DNA from: Austropuccinia psidii
Taxonomy: Eukaryota; Basidiomycota; Pucciniomycetes; Pucciniales; Sphaerophragmiaceae
Assembly: GCA_023105745.1 (NCBI GenBank)
Contig: JALGQZ010000008.1
Location: forward strand, 25,495,866-25,559,865
Direction of reading: 5' to 3'
Length of the DNA: 64,000 bases
Below the pieces are notes generated by a model that searched no databases, had not been told where the DNA came from, and was given only the letters and a program-made list of their open reading frames with translations. The first letter of the stretch is position 1. Every line of letters starts with the position of its first letter. Positions 42,846-55,060 of the stretch are shown in pieces. The translations under genes were made by a program, and so were the position numbers.

Positions 42846-43742
42846 TGTGAGTGCACTGGTGTGCTTTTCTCTGTGATAAATTAGGCCATCTATAAGGAAG
42901 AATTTATTGTCCTTATAGGCCCTCTACCAGGGTTCCTCCAGCTGGGTTTCCAGTTCTGGGCTCCTGTATTTTTGTCGAAGGAGTTGGAGTAGTATGCTAC
43001 ACTGTTTGTGTTTAGCATATGATTTCAGTACTGCATTGAAAAATTCATTGTGCAGTTCTGAGGAACTTATTCCCAGTATGGGGGTTTCTGTCCCTTCTGA
43101 ATCAGTGTTTCCACTGTCAAGGGTACCACTCCCTGGTGCCCATTCAGAGAATCTGAAATTCTTCTTCCTATTTATTTCCATAAAATGGATAGGAATTTTT
43201 TCAGAAACTTCAGGGTCATAAGCTGGATTGCTTTTGACATTGTCCAGTGGCCATCTGCTAAGGCCATCTGCATTGGTATGGCTTTTACCTTCTTTGTATA
43301 TGATGGTCATGTTCCCTCTATACTCCTGGATGGCTATTTGCCATCTCAGCATGTGGCTATTAGTAGTCTTCATGTTTAGTAAAGACTACAAGGCTGTGCA
43401 GTCTGTGTAGACTTCAAAGACTGCACCCTCCAAATAATAATGGAGTTTTTCTAGAGCCCAGACTAGACATAGACATTCTGTCTGGGTGGCCCCATACCTG
43501 GCTTCTGAATCTTTCAGCTGCCTGGAGATGTAACATATTAAACCTTCTCTTGGTTCACCATCCACAATTTGTCTTTGGTGAAGGGCTGCTCCCAAGCCTT
43601 GGCTGCATGCTGCATCTATATATAACTTGAATGGTATTTCAAAGTCAGGCAAGATGAGCACAGGTGCATTTGTGAGTTCATATTTGATCCTCTCATATGC
43701 ATCCCTCCTTTCCTTGGTTATTTCAAAAACTACATCCTTTGA
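42846..43742 (-). pseudogene. RNase H region of element B
   Basis: 43661-43386 holds [28 protein letters not shown] and YTDCTAL. 43373-42924 continues in another frame ([27 protein letters not shown]). A stop replaces a sense codon just after EEPW near 42926. Confidence 0.8.
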
Positions 43743-43754
43743 GCATAACTTGTA

Positions 43755-44708
43755 TCAACTACTAGTTATGTGGGCAAAGTTTTTGATGTGGTTTGTATAG
43801 TAGCTAGCAAATCCAAGGAAAGATTGCATCTCTTTGATGTTCTTTGGTACTGGTTTTTGCAGTACTGCTGCTACTTTTTTCTGGTCAATTGCCAGACTAA
43901 GGCCTGAGACTTTGTGTCCTAGAGCTAGTAGCTCTTGTTGGCCAAAGTTACACTTTCTAAGTGAAATTTTCAGATTGATTGGTGTACATTTACTTAGAAC
44001 TCTGTCTATGTATTGTACATGGTCTTCCCATGTCTCTGAGTATATAATGATATCATCAATATATACTACCATCCAGCCTTCCATTATTTCTTCTTGAAAT
44101 ATGGTGTCCATCATCCTTTGGAAGTGGACTGGTGCATTCTTGATGCCAAATGGCATCCTGGTGTACTCATATATGCCCATATGGCATATTATTCTGAGCA
44201 ACTTCATGGAGTTTGGTTTAACTCAATTTTGGTGGAAGCCTTTCATACAATCCATCTTGGTTATGTATTTGGCTTTGGCCAGTTTATCCAAGGCATGAGG
44301 TATCCTTTGTATAGGGTACCTGTCTGCTTTTGTGTAGTTATTCAGGGCTCTGAAGTCGCCACACAATCTAGACTTGCCATCATGCCAGGTGATCAGGACA
44401 GGAGTGGTGATTTTCACTATTTCAGTATGTCCAATCTTCCTGATGACATCCATGTCCAGGAGTTCATTGATGTGTTTTTCAATTTCTTTCCTGGTTTCCA
44501 GACTTGCTGGATAAGGAGGTCTCCTCAGCATGGGTGGATAAGGTCTTTCAACATCCAGATATAGTTCTATATCATGGCCTTTAATCTTGCCTAGTGGTTC
44601 TTCACCAATGGCAAATGCTGGTCTGTTTTTCCTCAGCATATTCAGTAAACTTAGTTTTTGTTTACTGGTGAGGGTAGTGCTAAACTGTCCCTCCTTGAAT
44701 TCCTTCAA
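43755..44708 (-). pseudogene. Reverse transcriptase of element B, frameshifted
   Basis: 44708-44223 has the fingers (LCGDFRALNNYTKADRYPI, KMDCMKGFHQN). 44207-43755 has RMPFGIKNAP and YIDDIIIYSE. The frame breaks between them at about 44208-44222. The catalytic aspartates are all present. Confidence 0.85.
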
Positions 44709-44759
44709 GAATTCTTCTAGTGGATCCTGTGAAGATATGTGGTATATATCAAGTGAAAA

Positions 44760-45414
44760 TTACTTTTCCTTGTTGGTACCAATGGTAATGTGCCTGTTTT
44801 TACTGTTATAAATATCTATGCCATACATCCTCTGGTAATCTGTTCCCAGTAAAAACCTTTGGATGTTGGCATTTTCAAGCACTACAAACTCTGGGTTGAG
44901 TCTGATATTACCCTTCCTGTGGGGTATAATTATCTCTTTGATAATTGTCCCAATGGCAGTCATCTTCCCTGATGCACTTTTGAAGTTTTTTGCCTTAATG
45001 GGCAAGAGCTGTTTTTCCCAGTTAGGGAAATGGTTATCCAGATAATCTCTGGCCACTATGGAGCAATGTGCTCCACTGTCAATGATCAGTGGGTGCTGAT
45101 CATTGTCAATACATACAGTCATTTTTGTGGCTGTTCCATGTATATATGCCATTCCTTTGGTTGGTGTAACCAGGAATGTTTGTGCATCTTGTGTGTGTTT
45201 GCACAAGTTCTTGTTGGCAGTGTCCTGTGGCATGCCTGCTTCCAGCTGTATATCCTGGATTTCCAGTGGGGTTTCCTCTTGGTATTCCACTAGAAATTCC
45301 TCTCTTAGGTCTTGATCATCATCAGATGGTTCTCTGATGGCATCTCCCATAGAGTCTGATTCAGAATCCTCTGTTGGAGGTTCTTCTTCAGGGACTTTTT
45401 CTATAGCATAGACC
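44760..45414 (-). pseudogene. Protease region of element B
   Basis: An acidic linker (VPEEEPPTEDSESDSMG) leads to an aspartic protease with LIIDSGAHCSIVARDYL and FLLGTDYQRMYGIDI. The apparent N-terminus MSYEEM is translated from the inverted LTR segment, so the ATG is not the native start. Confidence 0.8.
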
Positions 45415-46639
45415 ATTTCCTCATAGCTCAACTACAACAGAAGTTATTGGCCAAACAAGCTTAATACAGCTTTTGCCCAGACCACGCCAATGTACAAAAA
45501 TACTTGTACATGGGATAACTTTGTCATATTTAATGATAACCATGTCAAGTTGGGTACCATTGTGTAGAGCTCATAAAGAGCTATTCAATGAACCAACTCC
45601 AAGCTTGATATCTCAAAAACTGACAGAGTTATGACCATTTTAAGGTCAAAATCCCACCTGCTGTCAGATACAGCCTTACCATGGGATAATATCCCATAAC
45701 CATGAATATGAGGTGCCAAATAGACGAAGAAGCATGTTTTTACTTCAATACCTCATATGTCAGTCAATACTGGGGTCCCATACAGTTTCTGTACAGCATT
45801 CTACGCGTCACACACGTCAGAATCAGGCTGTGAGGTCCCCAGATGAAAATTTTCACCCTGTATTGGTGAAATCCGCCCAGATGTGGTTTTAAAACCACAT
45901 CTGAGCCCAATACAGAGTATACAGGCTGTTTGCAAACCACAAGCCTGTCATAGAGAGTGAAAAATCTTCACTTCCTATACGTGGAAAGGTCTAGCAGCCT
46001 TTCCACCTCAATTTCAGGATAAAAGGAGGGCTTTTCACAGCCAAAAACCTTTCCTCATCCTGCTCTTGAACAACCTACGTACTCAAATGTCAAAACCAGT
46101 TTTACTCTTGGTTAATAATCAGGTATAATTATAAACTTAATTATTGTAGTCTTTATTATTGTAACCCAACAGATAAAACTGCACCCAGGGCTTTCAGCAG
46201 CGCTCACCACCACTATATTTCCATAGTAAAGCCCTTAAAATCTCAATTCAATCATCTTTTATCAACCTTTTATCTTTAAAAATCTATTTTTTACCGTGTC
46301 ACAGTCATAGTTTTAGTTGTAAATAGCCTTATTACCTCTTCAACATAGACTCAGCCTGACATTTTGGGGGCCTGGCCGTGTTTTAAATATTTTTTTGGAC
46401 CTTATAAGTAAGTCTTTTCTCTCTTTATGACTTATTGACCAGTGTTTTATCTTTTTTCAGGCGTAATTCCTCTATTCAAAAATATATTTTATATATATTT
46501 ATCTTTCTTTAAATATATACTCATATTATAAGAGTATTTTTCACGTGGCTAATACCCACTGAATATAACTATTTTTGGTGTGTTTTGTATATAAAAACAC
46601 ATAAGCCATCAATAAGTCCTGTATTCTTGACTGAATAAG
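45415..46639 (+). repeat. Inverted copy of B's LTR 3' part, primer site and leader
   Basis: Reading plus, 45415-46361 is the last ~947 bp of the LTR (ending CTCAGCCTGACA). Then comes the primer site TTTTGGGGGCCTGGCCG, and leader up to about 46639. It is the reverse complement of about 49190-50420. The gag side breaks inside the zinc-knuckle codons (HNCGSTG); the pol side breaks at gaggaaatgg just before VYAIEKVPEE. The copy is closer to the 5' LTR than to the 3' LTR (for example gacacggtaa rather than gacatggtaa). Confidence 0.9.
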
Positions 46640-48526
46640 GACACCTGTTGAACCACAATTGTGACGAGAATTCTTCTTCTTTGCCACTTCTGCCACTCTT
46701 TCTCTGGGTTTGTCTTTAAACTCCACCCTGAAAGGTTGTTTCTCTTTGAAACTACTGCTTCTATATGGGGTGAATTTCCCTATATTAGTCCTTTTCCTTA
46801 TGTCTTGTGAGGTATTGGCTATGTCATCTATAGTGCAATTTTGGTTGCATCTGCATTTCACTGCATGCTCTGATTCTCCTGGCAGTTGTGTCAGAGGTTT
46901 GTGATTCCTCATCTGGATGTTCATCTGAGGATCAATGGCTTTAAGTCTTTTAGACTGTCTGAGACACCACTCATATGGATCTTTGTCCACAGAGTATTTG
47001 TAATTTTCAAATGACATGGATTTTTGCCATATCCAAGTTCCATTACTGTACTTTTGGATTATTTGACTCTTCCACCATGGCCAGTTTCTTCTGCCATGGA
47101 TTTCTTTCATTTCTGTGTACCATATACGTGCATGACCTTTAAATGCAGTATTCAGTCTAGCAGTAATCCAGTAGTCTGGTATTCTGGGTACATCAATGAA
47201 GAGTCAATCAATATAATCTATGAGCTCCATATGATCATATTCTCCTGATCCAGAGAATTTGGGCCAGTTTGAGGCTTCAGGAAGCTGTTTCAAGGCTTCC
47301 TTCTCTGAATAAAACATGCCATCTCCATCCTGGTATGGTGATGGAGATCTTGCCTTATTCAACAACATGGCATCTGGTTTGATGTCATCTGGTTGATATG
47401 GATTCTCCATAGCTTGGCCTTGTGGTTGGGGCTTCAAGCTATGATAGGCATTAAACAATATGTTAATGTCTTGATCCAGACACTCCCTGTCCCTTGTGCT
47501 GTGGTGTTGTTCTTCAAAGACTTGGTTCAGTCTTTTGTTGGATTCTTCAGAGGCTTTGCTCAGTTGAGCATATCCTTCTTGAAGATTCTTAACTATTTGT
47601 TCCAAGGAGGCTTGAGTTTGTCTCATCCTCTCTTGGCTAGCTTTAATTTCTGCAAATTGCTTTGCAGATTGTTCAGCATCTTGGGACACTTGTAACCACA
47701 GTGTATCACTGTTGATGTTACTCTCAGATGTGACAATGTTATTTTCAGTCTGAGTGGGGGTAATGTTTCTATTACTAGGACTACTGATTCTAGAGTGGTT
47801 TACAACTACTTCTGGTTCTTGTGTACTTCCTTTACCAAATCCAACAGCTTCTGGATCATGGGGTCTGACTCTTTCCTCCTCTGGTTGAAGGAGGTTTTGT
47901 TCTTTCCCTTGTTTCCTTGTCTTCTCCTGGAAACTTCCTCGAATTGTGAAGAATGGTGACTCTTGGCCACTGATCTGCTGGTTTCTGAATGGTGTGAATC
48001 CACTGGAGAGTTGATTTGGCCTGCTCCTTGTGAACCTGAAGGAATCTGAGTAGGCCCTGTCTGGGACAACTGTTCTTCTATAGCTAGTATAGTGGCTTGA
48101 TTCTCCCTTATCCTCTGTGCCCTTGCCTCCAGGAGTCTGTGCTGCCTGGTAGGATTCCAACCCTTGGTGATTACCATAAGGTCTTTGAAGTCTATCTCTT
48201 TGAGACAGATCTTCTGGCAACTTGATCCCAGTTCTGCCCAGCGAGTTGCTAAGTTGAACCTCTTGTTGTCCATGCTCCATTGAAATAAATCTTTGAGGAG
48301 TTGGTGGATCTGAAGAACTTGATCTATATCCTTCCAGTCCTCTTGTTTGAGGTTTCTGTTGAATTGGAGTGTGAATGGCAAGGTTGATATTATCTCCCTC
48401 ATTGTTTTGCCATCCACCACTGTGTCCAGGGTGTCCTCTTTCAGGTCTTCTGGTTCTGGACAATCCTCCTCTATCCTCTGGCTGGTTCCTTTGGAAGCCA
48501 AGGTCTCTGAGGTATAAAGGGGACAT
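46640..48526 (-). pseudogene. Gag of element B
   Basis: ATG 48526-48524 opens 440 codons to an in-frame TGA at 47204-47206. The same frame then continues through KEIHGRRNWPWWKS, the capsid C-terminal part and HNCGSTG. The first 240 codons are glutamine/arginine/serine-rich. A coiled-coil-like stretch (QDAEQSAKQFAEIKASQERM...) follows at about 47700-47560, then WPKFSGSGEYDHMELIDYID, which has the look of a capsid start. The zinc knuckle is cut by the inverted segment. Confidence 0.8.
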
Positions 48527-48558
48527 ATCAGTGTTTGCAAGCAGTCAAAAACTTTATG
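47806..48558 (-). CDS. Long alternate-frame ORF overprinting the gag 5' half
   Basis: Open for about 250 codons in a different frame from gag across 47806-48526. The peptide looks folded: LQFNRNLKQEDWKDIDQVLQ, LKDLFQWSMDNKRFNLATRW and FKDLMVITKGWNPTRQ, then a basic tail. No ATG precedes MREIIS near 48409, so it may be reached by frameshift from the upstream ORF (48528-48884), whose frame overlaps at aaagtttttg. Its gag-frame partner is low complexity, so this frame may be the original one. Confidence 0.5.
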   Translation of the reverse strand, partial: HKVFDCLQTLICPLYTSETLASKGTSQRIEEDCPEPEDLKEDTLDTVVDGKTMREIISTLPFTLQFNRNLKQEDWKDIDQVLQIHQLLKDLFQWSMDNKRFNLATRWAELGSSCQKICLKEIDFKDLMVITKGWNPTRQHRLLEARAQRIRENQATILAIEEQLSQTGPTQIPSGSQGAGQINSPVDSHHSETSRSVAKSHHSSQFEEVSRRRQGNKGKNKTSFNQRRKESDPMIQKLLDLVKEVHKNQK

Positions 48559-48884
48559 TTCCTAGGGTATTTACCTTTGACTGTGCCTTGTACAAATTTA
48601 CTGTCTGCTGACTTGGGAAGTTTGCCTTTGGAAGTTACAACTGGGTTAATAATTGTAATCTTTCCTGTACAAGTGGTTAAGGTTGGTTTACCTTGTATGG
48701 ATGCAGAGTTTCGTGTTTTTCTGCTTCTCTGAGTGGCTATTGGTGTCCACTTCTTGGCTGTGATGAGACCTTCACTGTGCCTCTTTTCTTTTCCCTTGCT
48801 GCCCTCTGGCTCTGAGGGTGCCACTGGTGTGTTGGCCTGTGACTGGGTCTCAAGTGGGATGTCATTTTCTTCCACTGAAATCAA
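48528..48884 (-). CDS. Upstream ORF of element B
   Basis: 118 codons from an ATG at 48884, ending TGA at 48528-48530, two bases before the gag ATG at 48526. It is serine/lysine-rich (SEPEGSKGKEKRHSEG, GKLPKSADSKFVQG) with no recognised domain. The tight stop-start arrangement suggests reinitiation or frameshifting into the two downstream frames. Confidence 0.4.
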   Translation of the reverse strand: MISVEENDIPLETQSQANTPVAPSEPEGSKGKEKRHSEGLITAKKWTPIATQRSRKTRNSASIQGKPTLTTCTGKITIINPVVTSKGKLPKSADSKFVQGTVKGKYPRNIKFLTACKH

Positions 48885-49189
48885 GGCAGAAAAGGGAGGA
48901 CTTATGTCAGTTAAGACTTCTTAAAAATGCTGGTTTTGCACGTCTAAGATTGGCCTCTGGGCTTGTATGTTACTACAATGTGCCCTGTATAATGACAGTG
49001 TAATTGAATCAACAATTCCACGTCAGAATTACAGCTTTTGGTACCCTGTCACACTGTTTGTGTGCCAGTATCCCAGAGATACACTTGTGGTTTTCAAGTG
49101 TATTCTGTACAAGTGGTTTTTGTATAAGTGTTATTGAGTTAACAATACACTTAATCCACGCCTCAACTGATGGTTTTTCAGTCAGAGGT

Positions 49190-49470
49190 GTCCTTATTCA
49201 GTCAAGAATACAGGACTTATTGATGGCTTATTTGTTTTTATATACAAAACACACCAAAAATAGTTATATTCAGTGGGTATTAGCCACGTGAAAAATACTC
49301 TTATAATATGAGTATATATATAAAGAAAGATAAATATATATAAAATATATTTTTAAATAGAGAAATTAGGCCTAAAAAAAGATAAAACACTGGTTAATAA
49401 GTCATAAAGAGAGAAAAGACTTACTTATAAGGTCCAAAAAAAGAGTTAAAACACGGCCAGGCCCCCAAAA
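49190..49470 (-). other. Leader and primer binding site of element B
   Basis: On the minus strand the LTR end is followed by TTT and TGGGGGCCTGGCCGTG (49467 downwards), the presumed primer site, then an AT-rich leader. The inverted partner lies at 46362-46639. Confidence 0.75.
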
Positions 49471-50908
49471 TGTCAGGCTGAGTCTATGTTGAAGAGGTAA
49501 TAAGGGTATTTACAACTAAAACTATGACTGTGACACGGTAAAAAATAGATTTTTAAAGATAAAAGGTTGATAAAAGATGATTGAATTGAGATTTTAAGGG
49601 CTTTACTATGGAAATATAGTGGTGGTGAGCGCTGCTGAAAGCCCTGGGTACAGTTTTATCTGTTGGGTTACAATAATAAAGACTACAATAATTAAGTTTA
49701 TAATTATACCTGATTATTAACCAAGAGTTAAACTGGTTTTGACATTTTACTACGTAGGTTGTTCAAGAGCAGGATGAGGAAAGGTTTTTGGCTGTGAAAA
49801 GCCCTCCTTTTATCCTGAAATTGAGGTGGAAAGGCTGCTAGACCTTTCCACGTATAGGAAGTGAAGATTTTTCACTCTCTATGACAGGCTTGTGGTTTGC
49901 AAACAGCCTGTATACTCTTTATTGGGCTCAGATGTGGTTTTGAAACCACATCTGGGCGGATTTCACCAATACAGGGTGAAAATTTTCATCTGGGGACCTC
50001 ACAGGCTGATTCTGACGTGTATGACGCATAGAATGCTGTACAGAAACTGTATGGGACCCCAGTATTGACTGACATATGAGGTATTGAAGTAAAAACATGC
50101 TTCTTCGTCTATTTGACACCTCATATTCATGGTTATTGGATATTATCCCATGGTAAGGCTGTATCTGACAGCAGGTGGGATTTTGACCTTAAAATGGTCA
50201 TAACTCTGTCCGTTTTTGAGATATCAAGCTCAGAGTTGGTTCATTGAATAGATCTTTATGAGCTCTACACAATGGTACCCAACTTGACATGGCTATCATT
50301 AAATATGACAAAGTTATCCCATGTACAAGTATTTTTGTACATTGGCGTGGTCTGGGCAAAAGCTGTATTAAGCTTGTTTGGCCAATAACTTCTGTTGTAG
50401 TTAAGCTATGAGGGAATGGATGGCACCATCAGATAGCCCTGATTGTGCTCTTTCCAAAAAGACCCCACTTTAGGTATCTCACACTAAAACTGTAAAAGTT
50501 AGATGAGAGGTGAATGTTTTGTTCACCCTTATTTGGTCTGAATTTGACCATAACTCAAGTAATACTGATGCTAGCTCAGTTTGTCTAGCACCATTAGATA
50601 TCCCTGGCTTAGAGCTTCATTTTGAAAACCCATTTGATGGGGTTCAGCCTCTCCTTCTAGATTTTAGATGAGAGGTGAAAATTAAGGTTTATGCTCAGCA
50701 ATAACTTTGAGCAGGAATAACTTTTTTATTTCTTGTCCTATGGTGATGGGACTTATATTTTCAGAAAGAGGTAAGTTTCCTCTTTCATTTGATACCTTTT
50801 GAGCTAATTTGGCTCAGCTCCATGTTTTGGTGGTATTTTGGGTATACCATTGGTTTATGGTATTTTAGCTGTCATGCTTGTGCTCTGGTTTTGAGTCACA
50901 GGCTGACA
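49471..50908 (-). repeat. Element B 5' LTR
   Basis: 1,438 bp, same ends and hairpins as the 3' LTR. GAAAT follows at 50909. Confidence 0.92.
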
Positions 50909-50913
50909 GAAAT

Positions 50914-51245
50914 ACTGATAATTTTGTGTCAGTGATTTGCACCTTTTCTTTTTTGCCTGTCAGCAGATATTGGTGGTCATTTCCTTTACTAATTCCATTG
51001 TTCTTTCTGACAGGTTGAAACAGTGAATTGAAGATTCATCTGGTTGGCTCTTTGGCCTTTGGATTTTTTATTATCTTGGCCATTGGCTTCCTTTTCTTTT
51101 ATCTTTGGCACATTTGTCTTTACTCTTATTCTTCCTTAAAGAAATATATTTGTTTTTATTTTTTTACTTTTTTGGAGCCCTCCAAGTGAGCTCTTGATTC
51201 ATGAGTTCCAGGACACTCTTTCTTTCATAAGCGCCCCTGTGAAAT
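50914..51245 (+). repeat. 5' LTR of element E, second part
   Basis: Continues the LTR interrupted at 40075. It aligns with element D's LTR (gttgaaacagtga, ttggctctttg, gagccctccaa, cccctgtga). The end is near 51245 and the terminal GTGACA is damaged to gtgaaa. Confidence 0.8.
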
Positions 51246-51912
51246 TATATTAATTAACTCAAAATTTCTTTTCATTCTGTTCATTCTTCCTCTATAGTAT
51301 CATTCATTCCTTTCATCAAAATTATGACTCTTTAATTCTTATGAATATTATGATTTTTTGTCACCTTTCAGCTTTCTCTCATTCATTCTTCATTCTCGCA
51401 AATTGAAAGCTGACCCATTTTATTTCTGTTTTTTCTCTTCAAAATCTTATCTCAAATCATCAAACTTCATCTCATTATTAATTCAGGATTAATATTAAAA
51501 CTCATTTGATTTTCAAATTGCTCCTAAAATTACTCAGACACATTCTTCACATCAAGATTCTTATTTATTCAATATTCTAGAAATTTCAATTTTAAAGAAG
51601 AACCCACTTGTTTTTTTTGACATGATTGGTATTGACTTCAAGAAAGGTAATTGACCTGAAGATCTCATTTTATTTTGCTGATTCTTCACATCAAGAATTT
51701 TGAAATAATATTGATTTGCTTCAAGAAGTCATTTGATTGATTGATTTATTTTGCAAGGTTTTCATTTTGATTGATTTGAAATATTGATTTATTGACTTGA
51801 AGAATTCATTTTGACATTTGATTTATTGATTTGCCTCAAGAGTTCATTTTGATTGATTGATTTTTCTCATAGACATTGATTCTGATTTTGATCTTGACTC
51901 CAAGTTTTCCAG

Positions 51913-52278
51913 TTGATTTGCATCAAGCTTTTCATCTTCAAATTTCGATTTTTATTAATTTATTGTAATTCTTATTCCGGAATCATTCCCATTCAACATT
52001 CACCTCCTGCAAGTCAGACCAGATCTCAGGCCAGAGCTCAAGCTGTTCTTACTCCAACTCCAAGAGCTCCTCTTGATGGCACCCCAGCAATTCCTCAACT
52101 GGGGAACCATTTTGGGAGGAGCAGCACCATCCAGGAAGGAAGGAAGAGGGCCTAGAAGATCAAAACTCATTTTTGGGAGTAGTTTGCGGCTCTCCAGGAC
52201 TTTCAAGGACCACTTTCAAAGGTCCTGGTGAAGATGGTGAAGAGGAGGAGGAGAATTCTGTGGAAGGGGAAGAGTCTG
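51913..52278 (+). pseudogene. N-terminal gag of element E, before the solo LTR
   Basis: IPIQHSPPASQTRSQARAQ and TPTPRAPLDGTPAIPQLG come first, then a frame change near 52150 and a second frame with LSRTTFKGPGEDGEEEEENS. From memory this start is common in rust gag-like proteins. The reading resumes at 53722. Confidence 0.65.
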
Positions 52279-53716
52279 TGTCAGCCTGTTACTCAAAGCC
52301 AGAGCACAAGCATGACAGCCAAAATACCATAAACCAATGGTATAGCCAAGATACCACCAAAACATGGAGCTGAGCCAAATCAGCTTAAAAGGTATCAAAC
52401 AAAAGAGGAAACTCACCTCTTCCTGAAGATATAAGTCCCATCACCATAGGACAAGAAATAACAAAGTTATTCCTGCTCAAAGTTATTGCTGAGCATAAAC
52501 CTTAATTTTCACCTCTCATCTAAAATCTAGAAGGAGAGGCTTAACCCCATCAAATGGGTTTTCAAAATGAAGCTCTAAGCCAGGGCTATCCAATGGTACC
52601 AGGCAAAATGAGCTAGCACCAATATTACTGGAGTTATGGTCAATTTCAGGCCAAATAAAGGTGAACAAAACATTCACCTCTCATCTAACTTCTACAGTTT
52701 TAGTGTGGGATACCTGAAGTGGGGTCTTTTTGGAAAGAGCACAATCAGGGCTATCTGATGGTGTCATCTACTTTCCCATATCTCAAATACTGCAGAAGTT
52801 ATTGGGCACACAAGCTCAATACAGCTTTTTGCCCAAAACACGCAAATGTACAAAAATCTTGTACATGGGATAACTTTTCCATATTGAATGTAACCCATAT
52901 CAAATGAGATACCATTGTGTAGAGAACATACAGTGCTACACACTGAACCAATTTTGAGGTTGATATCTCAAGAATTGACAAAGTTATGGCTGTTTTAAGG
53001 TCAAACTCCCACCTGCTGTCATATACAGCCTTACCATGGGATAATATCCCATAATCATGAATATTAGGTGTCAAATAGACAAAGAAGCATGTTTTTACTT
53101 AAATACCTCATATTTCAGTCAATACTGGGGTCCCATAAAGCTTCTGTACAGCATTCTACGCGTCATACGCGTCAGAATCAGGCTGTGAGGTCCCCAGATG
53201 AAAATTGTCACCCTGTATTGGTGAAAACTGCCCAGATGTGGTTTCAAAACAACATCTGAGCCCAATACAGGTTATACAGGCTGTTTGAAAACCACAAGCC
53301 TGTACTAGAGAGTGAAAAAATCTTCACTTCCTCTACGTGGAAAGGTCTAGCACCCTTTCCACCCATTTTCAGGATAAAAAGGAGGCTTTTCACAGCCAGA
53401 ATTTTCTCCTCATCCTGCTCTTGAATAACCTACGTAGTAAACTGTCAAAAACAGTTTTGCTCTTGGTTAATGATCAGGTATACTCTTAAATTAAATTATT
53501 GTAGTCTTTATTATTGTAACCCAACAGGTAAAGCTGCACCCAGGGCTTTCAACAGCGCTCACCACCACTATATTCATTATAGTAAAGCCCTTTTATTTTA
53601 AATTAAATCTATCTTAAACCTTTATAAATCATTTTTAAACTATTTTCCACATGTCACAGTCATAGATTTAGTTGTAAATAGCTTTATTACCACTCCAACA
53701 TAGACTCATCCTGACA
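52279..53716 (+). repeat. Solo LTR of the B family, inserted in element E gag
   Basis: 1,438 bp, TGTCAGCCTGTTACTC...CATCCTGACA, plus orientation. GTCTG lies on both sides (52274-52278, 53717-53721), so it is an LTR left after recombination of a full element. It is more diverged than the LTRs of element B. Confidence 0.93.
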
Positions 53717-53721
53717 GTCTG

Positions 53722-54700
53722 ATGGTACTGAAGGTGCTCCTGCTCCTGTGAGGGAATCCTAAGGTATTGGAGAACCAACTCTAGCCCAGTCTTATGAGCC
53801 TGTCTCTCATCAGTCTGAACAATCCTTATTTGCCATCATACAGCAAATTACTCACAGTATTTCCAATCTTCAAGCGGCTTCATCTTCTGAATCATCAAGA
53901 CCACCAGCCTTCAAGACTCCATCTATGAAGGCACCAGAATGCTTTGATGGGACTCAGCCCTTCAAAGTTAGAACCTTTATTAAGTCTTGTCAGTTAATTT
54001 TTCATAATGATCTGGCAAGATTCTCTCAAGACAGAAAGAAGGTCCTTTATGCCACCACATTTCTCATTGGTAGGGATGCAAAATGGATTGAGCCTTATCT
54101 TTCCAATCTCATCAATCAAGATACAAATTATCTTCTCAATTCTTGGCAATTATTTGAATCCCAACTCTTCACCTTATTTGGAGACCCAAATGAATTTGGA
54201 AAAGCTGAAGCAAAGTTGGATGCCTTCAGAATGAAAGAATGTGGGAATGTATCATTATACATTTCTGAATTCAGAAGTTTGGTCTCAATAATTGGGGATT
54301 GGGGTGAAAGAGCTCTCATCCATCATTTCAGGAAGGGATTTCCATTCAGGATTTTGGATCATTTGGCCTCCCATCCTTAAAGATTTGAATCCCTTCCAGT
54401 CTTAATTTATATTACCCTGAGGCTTGATACCAGGTACCATGAGAGGCAAAAAGAGAAGAGTCATCATCAAGAGAAGAAGCCTGAATACTCCAAGTCAAAT
54501 TCTTCTCAGCCTCAAAATCCTTCAAGCTCAAGTCAAAAGAAGAGTAAAAAGAAGAAGGAGAATTTTCAGAAGAGGGACAAACCCCATTCTTGTTTATTGA
54601 ATAAAGATTTCAACTTGATGAATTCTGAAAGAGAGAGAGGAATCAAGTAGGGCTTATGTACCTATTGTGCTGGGAAGTATATTCTTGAGTCCTGTTTCAA
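53722..54700 (+). pseudogene. Gag core and zinc knuckle of element E
   Basis: 53925-54380 encodes the capsid (KAPECFDGTQPFKVRTFIKS, WIEPYLSN, FESQLFTLFGDPNEFGKAEA, GDWGERALIHHFRKGFPFRI). Stops occur at 53757 and 54378. A knuckle near 54653 reads CTYCAGKYILESC, with tyrosine where the zinc-binding histidine should be. Confidence 0.8.
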
Positions 54701-54833
54701 AAGACCACAAAACAAGCTTACCTAGCTGTCAGGCCAATTTTCCAACCAGGGAACAGCCTGAGGCAAGATCATGTTGTGTTCAATGGTCTTCACTGTTTTT
54801 CATCCAGAGCACAATCATGCATTCTGAATACTG

Positions 54834-55060
54834 GTGTCAAGAATTCTCTTAAATTCTCTTTTTTTTTCTCTTCCTGATGTTTTTTACAGTATTATCATTT
54901 ATTCTGGTGCTACCAACACATTTATTGCAAAGCAGTTTGCTCACAAGTATTCTTTGACTACTTCAGCACTCCCAGAGAAGATTCTCCTTATCCTTTTTGG
55001 ACTCCTCCGAGTCCCCTTACTTATTTTTGACTCACCATACCAAATATATGGTTGAGATTC
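54834..55060 (+). pseudogene. Protease of element E, catalytic Asp lost
   Basis: IIIYSGATNTFIAKQFAHKY has tyrosine at the position of the catalytic aspartate in D-S-G-A. The following sequence to about 55430 is frame-broken. Confidence 0.7.

Larger units (their letters stand above)
40076..50908 (-). mobile_element. Element B: rearranged Ty3/gypsy-like element, minus strand
   Basis: Two 1,438-bp LTRs enclose gag and pol on the minus strand. GAAAT flanks both ends (40071-40075 and 50909-50913), so the whole unit inserted once into element E's 5' LTR. In reading order it has the 5' LTR (50908-49471), leader, gag, an inverted segment (45415-46639), protease, reverse transcriptase, RNase H, integrase and the 3' LTR. 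Many frames are broken. Confidence 0.93.
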
